Shown: positions 33,958-42,606 of the stretch, one piece after another
Position numbering within the stretch: the stretch's first letter is position 1
Layout of the letters: the number at the start of each line of letters is the position of its first letter
Assembly (NCBI RefSeq): GCF_030719295.1
Contig: NZ_CP120997.1
Span: forward strand, 1,426,001 to 1,490,000
Reading direction: 5' to 3'
DNA from: Streptomyces sp. Mut1
Lineage (GTDB): Bacteria > Actinomycetota > Actinomycetes > Streptomycetales > Streptomycetaceae
DNA: 64,000 bases
Notes under the pieces: model-generated
What the model was told of the DNA's origin: nothing
Seen by the model: only the letters and a program-made list of their open reading frames with translations
Database searches by the model: none
Position numbers and translations under genes: made by a program

Positions 33958-36486
33958 TTACTTGCGCATGACCTCGGGCTCGTGGCGGCGCAGCAGCCGT
34001 GCGACCGCGAAGCCGCAGATGACGCCGAGGAAGAGCAGCACCGTGATGTTGATCCCCCACTGGCTCGCCGAGTGCTCCCACAGCGGGTCCAGGTCCGTGG
34101 GGTTGTTCTGGTCCCACGGCGGCATGAGGTGGGCGAGGTCGAGCGTCGTGCCCGCGCCCGCGATCGCCCAGCGGGACGGCATCAGCCAGGCGAACTGCTC
34201 CAGGCCGGGCGATCCGTAGACCTGGAAGAGGATGCCGGTGAAGACGACCTGGACGATCGCGAACATGACCAGCAGCGGCATGGTCTTCTCGGAGGTCTTC
34301 ACCAGCGAGGAGATGACCAGGCCGAACATCATCGAGGTGAAGCCGAGCGCGATGATCGTCAGGCAGATCTCGACGGCCGGCGGCATGATCAGGCCCTCGG
34401 CCGGCAGGTCGCGGGTGGCGAAGCCGATGCCGCAGATGATGACGCCCTGGATCGCGGTGATCACGCCGAGGACGATGACCTTGGACATCAGGTAGGCGGA
34501 GCGGGAGAGGCCGGTGGCCCGTTCCCGTTCGTAGATGACGCGTTCCTTGATCAGTTCGCGTACGGAGTTGGCCGCGGCCGAGAAGGTCATGCCGATCACC
34601 AGGATCAGCATGATTGTTCCGGCGTCGCTGTTGAACTTGTGCGGCGGCTTGGGCGGGGCGAGGCCGTAGTCCGACGGGATGACCACGCTGACGATGCCGA
34701 GCACCGCGGGCAGGATCACCATCAGGCCCATGAAGCCCTTGTCGGACGCGATCACCGAGACGTAGCGGCGCATCAGCGTCCACAGCTGCGTCCCCCAGCC
34801 CTGCGGCTTCGGCGGGCGCATCTGCTGCGGCGGCGGCATGTGCACGGACTGCACGGCGACGGCGTCGATGTCGGCGGCGTACATCTGGTAGTGCTGCGAG
34901 CCGCGCCAGCGGCCCGACCAGTCGTAGTCGCGGTAGTTCTCGAACGCCGAGAAGACGTCGGCCCAGCTGGTGTAGCCGAAGAAGTTCAGCGCCTCGTCCG
35001 GCGGGCCGAAGTAGGCCACGGCGCCGCCCGGCGCCATCACCAGGAGCTTGTCGCAGATGGCCAGCTCGGCCACCGAGTGCGTGACGACCAGGACCGTGCG
35101 GCCGTCGTCGGCCAGGCCGCGCAGCAGCTGCATGACGTCGCGGTCCATGCCCGGGTCGAGGCCCGAGGTGGGCTCGTCCAGGAAGATCAGCGACGGCTTG
35201 GTGAGCAGTTCGAGCGCCACGGAGACGCGCTTGCGCTGGCCGCCGGAGAGCGAGGTGACCTTCTTGTCCTTGTGGACGTCGAGCTTGAGCTCGGCGAGGA
35301 CCTCGTGGATGCGGGACTGGCGCTCGGCCTCGGTGGTGTCCGCGGGGAAGCGGAGCTTGGCCGCGTACTTGAGGGCGCGGGTGACGGTCAGTTCCTTGTG
35401 CAGGATGTCGTCCTGCGGGACCAGGCCGATGCGCTGGCGCAGCTCGGCGAACTGCTTGTAGAGGTTCCGGTTGTCGTAGAGGACGTCGCCCTGGTTGGCG
35501 GGCCGGTAGCCGGTGAGCGCCTTGAGCAGGGTGGACTTTCCGGAGCCGGACGGGCCGATGACGCCGATCAGCGACTTCTCCGGGACGCCGAAGGAGACGT
35601 CCTTGAGGATCTGCTTGCCGCCGTCGACCGTCACCGTGAGGTGGCGGGCCGCGAAGGAGACCTCGCCGGTGTCGACGAACTCCTCCAGCCGGTCGCCGAC
35701 GAGCCGGAACGTGGAGTGGCCGACGCCGACGATGTCGTTCGGGCCGATGAGGGCCGAGCCGGACTTGGAGAGCGGCTGGCCGTTGACGTACGTGCCGTTG
35801 TGCGATCCGAGGTCCCGGATCTCGAAGCGGCCGTCCGGGGTGGCGTGGAATTCGGCGTGGTGCCGGGAGACCTGGAGGTCGGAGACGACCAGCTCGTTCT
35901 CCAGGGCACGGCCGATCCGCATGACCCGGCCGAGCGCCAGCTGGTGGAACGTGGTCGGGCTGCGGTCCCCGTACACCGGGGGCGTCCCGGCGGGAGCGCC
36001 GGCTCCCGGTCCGGGCGGGCCCTGTGCCATGCCCTGCTGCTGCGGCACATGGGGCTGCTGCGGCTGCTGCGGCTGCTGCCAGCCCTGCTGCGGGCCGGGG
36101 CCCTGCTGGGGCCGCTGCGGCGGGGCCTGCTGCGGCTGGACGGGTGCGGCGGCGCCCCCGGCGGCCTGTCCGCTGTACACACCGGCGCCGCTGAAGGCGA
36201 GCCGGGGCCCGTCGGTGGCGTTGCCCAGGTTCACGGTGGAGCCGGCCGCGAGCTCCACCTGCTGGATCCGCTGACCGTGCAGGTACGTGCCGTTGGTGCT
36301 GCCGTGGTCCTCGATGGACCAACTGCGGCCGTTCCAGCTGATCGTGGCGTGCCGCCACGACACCCTGGCGTCGTCGATCGTCATGTCCCCCTGCGGATCA
36401 CGTCCCAGGGTGTACGACCTGGACGGATCGAGCGTCCAGGTCCTGCCATTCAATTCCAGTACGAGTTCCGGCACTCCGCGCCCCAC
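33958..36486 (-). CDS. FHA-domain ABC transporter (Rv1747-like)
   Basis: 842 aa from a GTG at 36486; a GTG at 36474 (VPELVLELNGRTWTLD) with GGTGGGG upstream is an equally good start. Order: FHA 1 (about 20-90, TLGRDPQGDMTIDDARVSWR), a Pro/Gln-rich linker (105-165), FHA 2 (175-265, RIGRALENELVVSDLQVSRH), an ABC ATPase (GPSGSGKSTLLKAL, LSGGQRKRVSVALELL, LIFLDEPTSGLD) and an ABC-2 membrane domain with six helices. FHA domains bind phospho-threonine, so a Ser/Thr kinase probably controls it, as described for M. tuberculosis Rv1747. Exported substrate unknown here. Confidence 0.94.
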   Translation of the reverse strand: MGRGVPELVLELNGRTWTLDPSRSYTLGRDPQGDMTIDDARVSWRHATISWNGRSWSIEDHGSTNGTYLHGQRIQQVELAAGSTVNLGNATDGPRLAFSGAGVYSGQAAGGAAAPVQPQQAPPQRPQQGPGPQQGWQQPQQPQQPHVPQQQGMAQGPPGPGAGAPAGTPPVYGDRSPTTFHQLALGRVMRIGRALENELVVSDLQVSRHHAEFHATPDGRFEIRDLGSHNGTYVNGQPLSKSGSALIGPNDIVGVGHSTFRLVGDRLEEFVDTGEVSFAARHLTVTVDGGKQILKDVSFGVPEKSLIGVIGPSGSGKSTLLKALTGYRPANQGDVLYDNRNLYKQFAELRQRIGLVPQDDILHKELTVTRALKYAAKLRFPADTTEAERQSRIHEVLAELKLDVHKDKKVTSLSGGQRKRVSVALELLTKPSLIFLDEPTSGLDPGMDRDVMQLLRGLADDGRTVLVVTHSVAELAICDKLLVMAPGGAVAYFGPPDEALNFFGYTSWADVFSAFENYRDYDWSGRWRGSQHYQMYAADIDAVAVQSVHMPPPQQMRPPKPQGWGTQLWTLMRRYVSVIASDKGFMGLMVILPAVLGIVSVVIPSDYGLAPPKPPHKFNSDAGTIMLILVIGMTFSAAANSVRELIKERVIYERERATGLSRSAYLMSKVIVLGVITAIQGVIICGIGFATRDLPAEGLIMPPAVEICLTIIALGFTSMMFGLVISSLVKTSEKTMPLLVMFAIVQVVFTGILFQVYGSPGLEQFAWLMPSRWAIAGAGTTLDLAHLMPPWDQNNPTDLDPLWEHSASQWGINITVLLFLGVICGFAVARLLRRHEPEVMRK

Positions 36487-36715
36487 CTAGTTGTCCCCCG
36501 TGTTACCCCCGTTGCAGGGAGTCTAGGGATGCTGAACATCGTGGGGAACTATTCCAGGACCCGTCCCCGATACGAAAGCCGGGCGGCGCAGGGTGACCTC
36601 ACCGAGACCTGCATAGCGTGGCCAAAGGGACGGACCGGTGCGTGCGGGACGCGCTGTCCGGCACTCGGGACGGGCTGCCGGGGGCGGCGCGCGGACCGAT
36701 ACGGTGGGAGGCACC

Positions 36716-37972
36716 ATGAGCGCATCGCAGCCCCTTGAGTCCTCCCCGTCTCCTGAGCCTCCCGTAACACCGCAGGGTCCGGACATTCCGACCCTTCTGG
36801 TGAAGATCTTCGGGAAGGACCGCCCCGGGATCACCGCGGGCCTCTTCGACACCCTCGCCGCGTACTCGGTCGATGTCGTGGACATCGAGCAGGTCGTCAC
36901 GCGTGGCCGTATCGTCCTGTGCGCGCTGGTCACCGCGCCCACCGCGGGCGGGACCACCGAGGGCGACCTGCGGGCCACCGTGCACAGCTGGGCCGAGTCG
37001 CTGAAGCTCCAGGCCGAGATCATCTCCGGTACGGGTGACAACCGGCCGCGCGGCTACGGCCGTTCCCATGTCACGGTGCTCGGGCACCCGCTGACCGCGG
37101 AGTCGACCGCCGCCATAGCGGCCCGGATCACCTCGACCGGCGGCAACATCGACCGCGTCTTCCGGCTGGCGAAGTATCCGGTCACCGCGGTCGAGTTCGC
37201 GGTGTCCGGTACGGGGACCGAGGAGCTGCGCAGCGCGCTGGCGCCGGAGGCCGCGGGTATCGGCGTGGACGTGGCGGTCGTCTCGGCCGGGCTGAGCCGC
37301 CGGGCGCAGCGGCTCGTGGTGATGGACGTCGACTCGACGCTGATCCAGGACGAGGTGATCGAGCTCTTCGCGGCCCATGCCGGCTGCGAGGCCGAGGTCG
37401 CCGAGGTGACCGAGCGGGCGATGCGGGGCGAGCTGGACTTCGAGCAGTCGCTGCACGCCCGGGTGGCGCTGCTGGCGGGGCTCGACGTGTCGGTGGTGGA
37501 CAAGGTCCGCTCCGAGGTGCGGCTGACGCCGGGCGCCCGGACGCTGATCCGTACGCTGAAGCGGCTCGGCTACCAAGTGGGGGTGGTCTCGGGCGGGTTC
37601 ACGCAGGTGACCGACGATCTGAAGGAGCGCCTGGGGCTCGACTTCGCCTCTGCCAACACGCTGGAGGTCGTCGACGGAAAGCTCACGGGCCGGGTGACCG
37701 GGGACATCGTCGACCGGGCGGGCAAGGCCCGGCTGCTGCGGAGCTTCGCCGCCGAGGCGGGGGTGCCGCTGGCGCAGACGGTGGCGATCGGCGACGGGGC
37801 CAATGACCTGGACATGCTGAACACGGCCGGGCTCGGGGTCGCCTTCAACGCCAAGCCGGTGGTCCGCGAGGCCGCGCACACGGCGGTGAACGTGCCGTTC
37901 CTGGACACCGTGCTCTACCTGCTCGGCGTCACCCGCGAGGAGGTGGAGGCGGCCGACGGCCTGGTCGAGTAG
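36716..37972 (+). CDS. serB: phosphoserine phosphatase SerB (ACT-HAD form)
   Basis: 418 aa from the ATG at 36716 (GGGAGG upstream). Two N-terminal ACT domains (about 20-180; TLLVKIFGKDRPGITAGLFD opens the first) precede a HAD phosphatase with motif I VVMDVDSTLIQDEVIELF, motif II VVSGGFTQV and the acidic motif AIGDGANDLDMLNTAG. Last step of serine synthesis. ACT domains suggest serine feedback control. The domain order matches mycobacterial SerB2. Confidence 0.96.
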   Translation: MSASQPLESSPSPEPPVTPQGPDIPTLLVKIFGKDRPGITAGLFDTLAAYSVDVVDIEQVVTRGRIVLCALVTAPTAGGTTEGDLRATVHSWAESLKLQAEIISGTGDNRPRGYGRSHVTVLGHPLTAESTAAIAARITSTGGNIDRVFRLAKYPVTAVEFAVSGTGTEELRSALAPEAAGIGVDVAVVSAGLSRRAQRLVVMDVDSTLIQDEVIELFAAHAGCEAEVAEVTERAMRGELDFEQSLHARVALLAGLDVSVVDKVRSEVRLTPGARTLIRTLKRLGYQVGVVSGGFTQVTDDLKERLGLDFASANTLEVVDGKLTGRVTGDIVDRAGKARLLRSFAAEAGVPLAQTVAIGDGANDLDMLNTAGLGVAFNAKPVVREAAHTAVNVPFLDTVLYLLGVTREEVEAADGLVE

Positions 37973-37997
37973 CCTCCCTCCCCCGCCGGGAAAGCGG

Positions 37998-38041
37998 ACA
38001 GGGCCCCGGCGCGCACCTCGCGGTGTGCGCCGGGGCCCTGT
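37998..38041. terminator. convergent-gene terminator
   Basis: 20-bp stem 37998-38017 / 38022-38041 (one G-U-type mismatch) with loop TCGC, between serB and the phosphatase gene. Confidence 0.8.
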
Positions 38042-38057
38042 GCGTACGCGTGGCCGG

Positions 38058-38576
38058 TCAGTCGTTGGGGGTCCAGTAGGCGGTGAGCCGGCCGACGCCG
38101 TGCTCCACGGTCTTCCAGGGGCCGGAGAACTCCACGACGGCGAAGGCCGCGGTCGGAAAGCCGCCGCGGGCCAGCCGGGCGAGCGCGTCGCCCTCGCTGC
38201 TGCCGGAGAGGGCGTCCGCGAGGGCGTGCATGCCGGGGTTGTGGCCGATGACCAGCAGGTTGGAGACGTCGTCCGGGGTCTCGTCGACCAGAGCGATCAG
38301 TTCGCCGAGCGAGGCCTCGTAGATCCGCTCCTCGTACACGGTTTTCGGGCGCTGCGGCATCTCGTGCACGGCCAGCTTCCACGTCTCACGCGTTCTGACG
38401 GCGGTCGAGCAGAGGGCCAGATCGAAGACGATCCCCGAATCGGCGAGTTTGCGGCCCGCCACGGGGGCGTCCGTGCGGCCGCGCTCGGCGAGGGGCCGCT
38501 CGTGGTCGGACTCCTGCGACCATTCCGCCTTGGCATGCCTGAGAAGGACGATCCTGCGAGATGTATCGGCGCTCAT
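38058..38576 (-). CDS. SixA-like histidine phosphatase
   Basis: 172 aa from the ATG at 38576. Phosphoglycerate-mutase fold: catalytic RHA in IVLLRHAKAEWSQESDHERP, then GRTDAPVAGRKLAD, and the second catalytic His in NLLVIGHNPGMHALADAL. This is the short SixA type, which removes phosphate from phospho-histidine proteins. The 7-bp inverted repeat GATGTAT/ATACATC (38560-38566 / 38575-38581) covers the start codon. Confidence 0.9.
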   Translation of the reverse strand: MSADTSRRIVLLRHAKAEWSQESDHERPLAERGRTDAPVAGRKLADSGIVFDLALCSTAVRTRETWKLAVHEMPQRPKTVYEERIYEASLGELIALVDETPDDVSNLLVIGHNPGMHALADALSGSSEGDALARLARGGFPTAAFAVVEFSGPWKTVEHGVGRLTAYWTPND

Positions 38577-38662
38577 ACATCTCAGCTTCGCATGAAATGT
38601 GCCAGCTGGCGCAGGGTGTTGGAGCCTTCTCCCGGGAGCCTCACCGCCCCGGGCGCCGGGCG

Positions 38663-38869
38663 TCAGCGGACCAGCAGCTCCACGATTCGCTGGAGCAACT
38701 GGCCGGTCGACGAGTCTCCGGTGGCGGCGTGCGCCTGGCCCGGTCCGGCGATCAGGAGCAGGAGCGCGGCGAAGGCGACGGCGGGCAGCGCGATGGCCCA
38801 CCACGGCAGCCGGACATCGACGCTGCTCGCATCCGGCTGGGTGGTCCGGGGGTGCGTACGGGCCGGCAT
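38663..38869 (-). CDS. small single-pass membrane or secreted protein
   Basis: 68 aa from the ATG at 38869 with GGAGGCGGAC upstream; a longer in-frame start at 38950 lacks a good site. One hydrophobic segment (LPWWAIALPAVAFAALLLLI) followed by AGPGQAHAATG, which could be an internal signal-anchor or late signal peptide with an AHA/A cleavage site. C-terminus short and amphipathic (LLQRIVELLV). No recognised family. Confidence 0.7.
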   Translation of the reverse strand: MPARTHPRTTQPDASSVDVRLPWWAIALPAVAFAALLLLIAGPGQAHAATGDSSTGQLLQRIVELLVR

Positions 38870-39014
38870 GTCCGCCTCCGTGGGTGGTCGGTTCTGGTAC
38901 TCAGAACCTACGGATGCGGAGGCGCCGCTCCCATCCGGTGACCCACCCACTTCACCCTGACCCTGGCCCCCTAGGGGACGGTGGTGCTAGCCCCACCCCC
39001 GCCGCCGGGCGGCG

Positions 39015-39134
39015 TCACGGGGAGGCGATGGAGGCGATGACTCCGACGACGACCGTGATCAGCAGCATCGCCCCGAAGACGAGGAGCAGCTTCTTCTGAC
39101 CGTTCTGGGGATTCGGATCGAGCACAGGTGACAT
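39015..39134 (-). CDS. 39-aa SGM_5486-family transporter-associated membrane peptide
   Basis: Reads MSPVLDPNPQNGQKKLLLVF then a hydrophobic GAMLLITVVVGVIASIASP and stop. The conserved N-terminal LDPNPQNGQKK plus one membrane helix matches the small Streptomyces family named after SGM_5486. The ATG lies 17 bp after the MFS transporter stop, so the two are cotranscribed, consistent with the family's description as transporter-associated. Function not known beyond that. Confidence 0.85.
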   Translation of the reverse strand: MSPVLDPNPQNGQKKLLLVFGAMLLITVVVGVIASIASP

Positions 39135-39151
39135 GGCCCCAGTCTCGCATC

Positions 39152-40462
39152 TCAGGATTCGTCCTCGATCGTCCGGTCCCGGCCGGCCAGGATGCCCGCG
39201 GCCATCTGCGGCACCATGAGGGCGGCCATCAGCGCGATGGGCAGCCCCCAGCCCCCGCTGTGCTGGTAGAGGACGCCGACCAGGAGCGGGCCGGGGATCG
39301 AGATCAGGTAGCCGGTGGACTGGGCGAACGCGGACAGCCGGACCACGCCGGCGCCGCTGCGGGCCCGCATGCCGATCATGGTGAGGGCGAGCGGGAAGGC
39401 GCAGTTGGAGATGCCCAGGAGCAGCGCCCAGGCCCAGGCACCGCCGGACGGGGCCAGGTAGAGGCCCGCGTAGCCGGCGAGGCCGCAGGCGCCGAGGACG
39501 ACGACGATCGGGCCCTGGTTCTTCATCCGGGCGGCGACGCGCGGGATCACGAAGGCGAGCGGGACGCCCATGGCCATGGTGAGCGCGAGCAGGACGCCCG
39601 CCGTGCCGGCGGAGACCCCGGCGTCGCGGAAGATCTGGGGCATCCAGCCCATGGTGATGTAGGCGGCGGTGGCCTGGAGGCCGAAGAAGCAGGCGAGGGC
39701 CCAGGCGGTGCGGCTGCGGGTGATCCGGAGGGCGGCCGCCTGCGGCAGGCGGGCACCGGACCGCGCCTCGGCCGCGGGCGTGCCCCGGTCGGCCGCGGGC
39801 TGTCCCCGGTCACCGGACCGGTTCCGTACGTGCGGGAGCCAGGGCAGGATCGCGGCGGCGGCCAGGACGGCCCAGATGCCGAGGCCGGCCTTCCAGCTGC
39901 CGCCCATGGCGTCGGTCAGGGGCACGGTCACGGCGGCGGCCAGCGAGGTGCCGAGGGCCAGGGCCATGGAGTAGAGCCCGGTCATGGAGCCGACGCGGTC
40001 GGGGAACCAGCGCTTGACGATGACCGGCATCAGGACGTTGCTGACGGCGATGCCCATGAGGGCCAGGGCGCTGGCGGCGAGGAAGCCCGCGGTGCCGCCG
40101 ATCAGGGGCCGGATCACCAGGCCCGCGGTGATGGCGACCATGCCCGCGCAGACCACCGCGCCGGGCCCGAAGCGGCGGGCCAGCCGGGGTGCCATGACGC
40201 CGAAGACCGCGAAGCACAGCGGCGGTACGGAGGTGAGGACACCGGCCACGCTGCCGCTCATGTGCAGCCCGTCCCGGACCTCTTCGAGGAGGGCGCCGAG
40301 GCTGGTGATGGCGGGGCGGAGGTTGAGCGCGGTGAGGACGAGCGCGATCGCCACCAGGCGCAGCGTCCACGGCGATGTGCCGGTCCGCCGGGCGGGGGCT
40401 GCCGGGGTGGTGGGGCTCAGGGTCCCGGTGGCGGTCTGGGGAATGGTTTCGTCGTCACGCAT
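39152..40462 (-). CDS. CynX/NimT-family MFS transporter
   Basis: 436 aa from the ATG at 40462. Twelve predicted helices. The family hallmark ALNLRPAITSLGALLEEVRD lies after helix 1; other signatures are MAPRLARRFGPGAVV (MFS loop 2-3) and NVLMPVIVKRWFPDRVGSMTGLYSMAL. Members transport cyanate, nitroimidazole or other small compounds; the substrate here is unknown. Divergent from a GntR regulator across a palindromic operator, and followed by the 39-aa companion gene. Confidence 0.93.
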   Translation of the reverse strand: MRDDETIPQTATGTLSPTTPAAPARRTGTSPWTLRLVAIALVLTALNLRPAITSLGALLEEVRDGLHMSGSVAGVLTSVPPLCFAVFGVMAPRLARRFGPGAVVCAGMVAITAGLVIRPLIGGTAGFLAASALALMGIAVSNVLMPVIVKRWFPDRVGSMTGLYSMALALGTSLAAAVTVPLTDAMGGSWKAGLGIWAVLAAAAILPWLPHVRNRSGDRGQPAADRGTPAAEARSGARLPQAAALRITRSRTAWALACFFGLQATAAYITMGWMPQIFRDAGVSAGTAGVLLALTMAMGVPLAFVIPRVAARMKNQGPIVVVLGACGLAGYAGLYLAPSGGAWAWALLLGISNCAFPLALTMIGMRARSGAGVVRLSAFAQSTGYLISIPGPLLVGVLYQHSGGWGLPIALMAALMVPQMAAGILAGRDRTIEDES

Positions 40463-40475
40463 GAGGTCATCATAG

Positions 40476-40490
40476 AATCATGGGATGATT
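40476..40490. promoter_or_regulatory. palindromic operator between the MFS and gntR genes
   Basis: Perfect dyad AATCATGGGATGATT (6-bp arms, 3-bp centre) in the 101-bp divergent spacer. Position and symmetry fit binding by the adjacent FCD-type GntR protein. Confidence 0.7.
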
Positions 40491-40563
40491 GGTTGTCCAT
40501 TCCGTCCACCCACCGAACCCTGAGAAGATCCAGGCCCATGAGAAGTTGCGACCGAGGAGCACC

Positions 40564-41250
40564 ATGGCGCTGACGTCCACGCGGCGTTCGGCACTCGCCG
40601 ACCAGGTGATTGCCCAGCTGAGGAACCAGATCACCACGGGTGAGTGGCCGGTGGGTTCCCGTATTCCGACCGAGCCCGAGCTGGTCGAGCAGCTGGGGGT
40701 GGCCCGTAACACCGTCCGTGAGGCGGTGCGCGCGCTCGCGCACAACGGCCTCCTCGACATCCGGCAGGGCTCGGGCACCTATGTGGTGGCCACCAGCGAG
40801 CTGGCCGGCGTGATGCACCGCCGGTTCGCCACCGCCGACCCGCGGCACGTGGCCGAGCTGCGCTCGACGCTGGAGTCGTCGGCCGCCCGCCTGGCCGCCG
40901 CCCGGCGCACCGAGCGCGATCTGAAGCAGTTGGACGCGCTCATGCGGCGCCGGGAGGAGACCTGGGCGGCGGGGGACGCCGAGGCGTTCGTGGCCGCCGA
41001 CGCGACCCTGCACCTGGCCGTGGTCGCCGCCTCCCACAACGACGTCCTGACCGGGCTGTACGCCGACCTGGGCGATCTGCTGCGGGACTACCTGCGGGTC
41101 GACGTCGGCCGTGAGCTGCGGCCGGAGAACCACATGGACCACGGCCGGCTGGTCGAGGCGATCCGCGCGGGCGACGCGGAGACGGCGGCGGCCGAGGCGG
41201 CCGCCCACGCGCTGACCTGCCTGGCGGACCGGGGCCGGACGGGCGTCTGA
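40564..41250 (+). CDS. GntR-family transcriptional regulator (FadR/FCD subfamily)
   Basis: 228 aa from the ATG at 40564 (GAGGAG upstream). The winged-helix domain (about 8-75) contains GEWPVGSRIPTEPELVEQLG and VARNTVREAVRALAHNGLLD; the C-terminal all-helical FCD ligand domain contains LHLAVVAASHNDVL and ENHMDHGRLVEAIRAGD, with His residues likely to bind a metal. Probable local repressor of the divergent MFS transporter and itself. Inducer unknown. Confidence 0.93.
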   Translation: MALTSTRRSALADQVIAQLRNQITTGEWPVGSRIPTEPELVEQLGVARNTVREAVRALAHNGLLDIRQGSGTYVVATSELAGVMHRRFATADPRHVAELRSTLESSAARLAAARRTERDLKQLDALMRRREETWAAGDAEAFVAADATLHLAVVAASHNDVLTGLYADLGDLLRDYLRVDVGRELRPENHMDHGRLVEAIRAGDAETAAAEAAAHALTCLADRGRTGV

Positions 41251-41286
41251 GGGCTGTCCCGCAATTCCTGGCGGGACAGCCCTCAG
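41247..41286. terminator. bidirectional terminator
   Basis: 16-bp inverted repeat 41247-41262 / 41271-41286, loop AATTCCTG, overlapping the stops of the convergent genes. Confidence 0.8.
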
Positions 41287-41660
41287 GCACTCGTCGCGTG
41301 GGTGATCCACACCGCGGCGACTTCCTTCCAGCAGCGGTCGTCCAGGCGTACGGTCCGGCCCGGTCCGACCTCGACCGGTGCCGAGTCCGCGTCGATGTCC
41401 CACCACCGGGCGCACTCGGTGTGCAGCTGGACCCGGTCGGCCGAGGGGTACGGGTTGTGGCAGTACGCGACGACCCGGGAACCGTGGACGGCCGTACGGC
41501 ACTCGGCGCCGGAGGGTTCGGGGCTGGGGGCGGGGGGCGCGGCGGCGCCGGCGGCGGCACCCACATGACCGGCCGCGTACAGGCCGGCCGGGACGAGGAG
41601 TGCGGCGACGGCCGCGCCGGACGCCAGCAGGGACCGGGTTCGGCGATGTGTGCGACGCAC
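41283..41660 (-). CDS. small secreted cysteine-containing protein
   Basis: 125 aa from a GTG at 41660, selected because GGGGAGGAG lies 7 bp before it. Signal peptide about 1-42 (RRTHRRTRSLLASGAAVAA then LLVPAGLYAAGHVGAAAGAA). The exported part holds four cysteines (AECRTAV, VAYCHNP, HTECARW, DDRCWKE), which could form two disulfides. No family recognised; Streptomyces encode many such exported small proteins. Confidence 0.75.
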   Translation of the reverse strand: MRRTHRRTRSLLASGAAVAALLVPAGLYAAGHVGAAAGAAAPPAPSPEPSGAECRTAVHGSRVVAYCHNPYPSADRVQLHTECARWWDIDADSAPVEVGPGRTVRLDDRCWKEVAAVWITHATSA

Positions 41661-41778
41661 AGCGATCTCCTCCCCGCCTGACCAGAAGTCCGGTTGGAAG
41701 TCCGGTTCCTCCACATTCTGCGGTGGATCGGCCGGCTTTTCGACCTGAGCGCCCTCAGCCCGTACCGGGCACGGAAAC

Positions 41779-41814
41779 GGCCGCGCACCGCCTCCGGGGA
41801 GGCGGTGCGCGGCC
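41779..41814. terminator. fabI terminator hairpin
   Basis: 17-bp inverted repeat 41779-41795 / 41798-41814, downstream of the fabG-fabI pair. Confidence 0.75.
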
Positions 41815-41833
41815 GGTGCGTACGGCGGAGCGG

Positions 41834-42601
41834 TCAGGCGCCCATCATGTGCACGCCGCTGTCGACGTGGATGATCTCGCCGGTCGTCCGCGGGAAGAAG
41901 TCCGAGAGCAGCGCGACGATGCCGCGGCCGGCCGGCTCCGGGTCCTTCATGTCCCAGGCGAGCGGCGCGCGGGTGTTCCACACGTCGGCGAGCCCGTCGA
42001 AGCCCGGGATGGACTTCGCGGCCATGGAGCCGAGCGGTCCGGCCGAGATCAGGTTGCAGCGGATGCCGTCCGGGCCCAGGTCACGGGCGAGGTAGCGGGA
42101 GGTGGCCTCCAGCGCGGCCTTGGCCGGGCCCATCCAGTCGTACTGCGGCCAGGCGAACTGGGCGTCGAAGGTGAGGCCGACGATCGAGCCGCCCTCGCTC
42201 ATCAGCGGCTTGCACGCCATGGCGAGCGACTTCAGCGAGAACGCCGAGACGTGCATCGCCGTGGAGACCGACTCGAACGGGGTGTTCAGGAAGTTGCCGC
42301 CGAGCGCGTCCTGCGGCGCGAAGCCGATGGAGTGCACGACGCCGTCCAGCGAGCCCAGCTCGTCGCGCACCAGGCCGGCGAGGCGGTCCAGGTGCTCGGT
42401 GTTGGTCACGTCCAGCTCGATGACCTTGGCCGGCTTGGGCAGCTTCCTGGCGATGCGCTCGGTCAGCGTGGGCCGGGGGAACGCGGTCAGAATGACCTCG
42501 GCGCCCTGCTCCTGGGCCACCTTGGCGGCGTGGAACGCGATGGACGACTCCATCAGCACCCCGGTGATGAGGATGCGCTTGCCGTCGAGAATTCCGCTCA
42601 T
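41834..42601 (-). CDS. fabI: enoyl-[acyl-carrier-protein] reductase (NADH)
   Basis: 255 aa from the ATG at 42601. InhA/FabI-type short-chain reductase: MSGILDGKRILITGVLMESS with the altered nucleotide loop of this class, HSIGFAPQDALGGNF, and YDWMGPAKAALEATSRYLAR, which carries the Tyr-x6-Lys pair. Last reductive step of type II fatty-acid elongation; the InhA-like form is a target of isoniazid/triclosan-type inhibitors. Follows fabG by 5 bp in the same operon. Confidence 0.95.
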   Translation of the reverse strand: MSGILDGKRILITGVLMESSIAFHAAKVAQEQGAEVILTAFPRPTLTERIARKLPKPAKVIELDVTNTEHLDRLAGLVRDELGSLDGVVHSIGFAPQDALGGNFLNTPFESVSTAMHVSAFSLKSLAMACKPLMSEGGSIVGLTFDAQFAWPQYDWMGPAKAALEATSRYLARDLGPDGIRCNLISAGPLGSMAAKSIPGFDGLADVWNTRAPLAWDMKDPEPAGRGIVALLSDFFPRTTGEIIHVDSGVHMMGA

Positions 42602-42606
42602 GGTGA

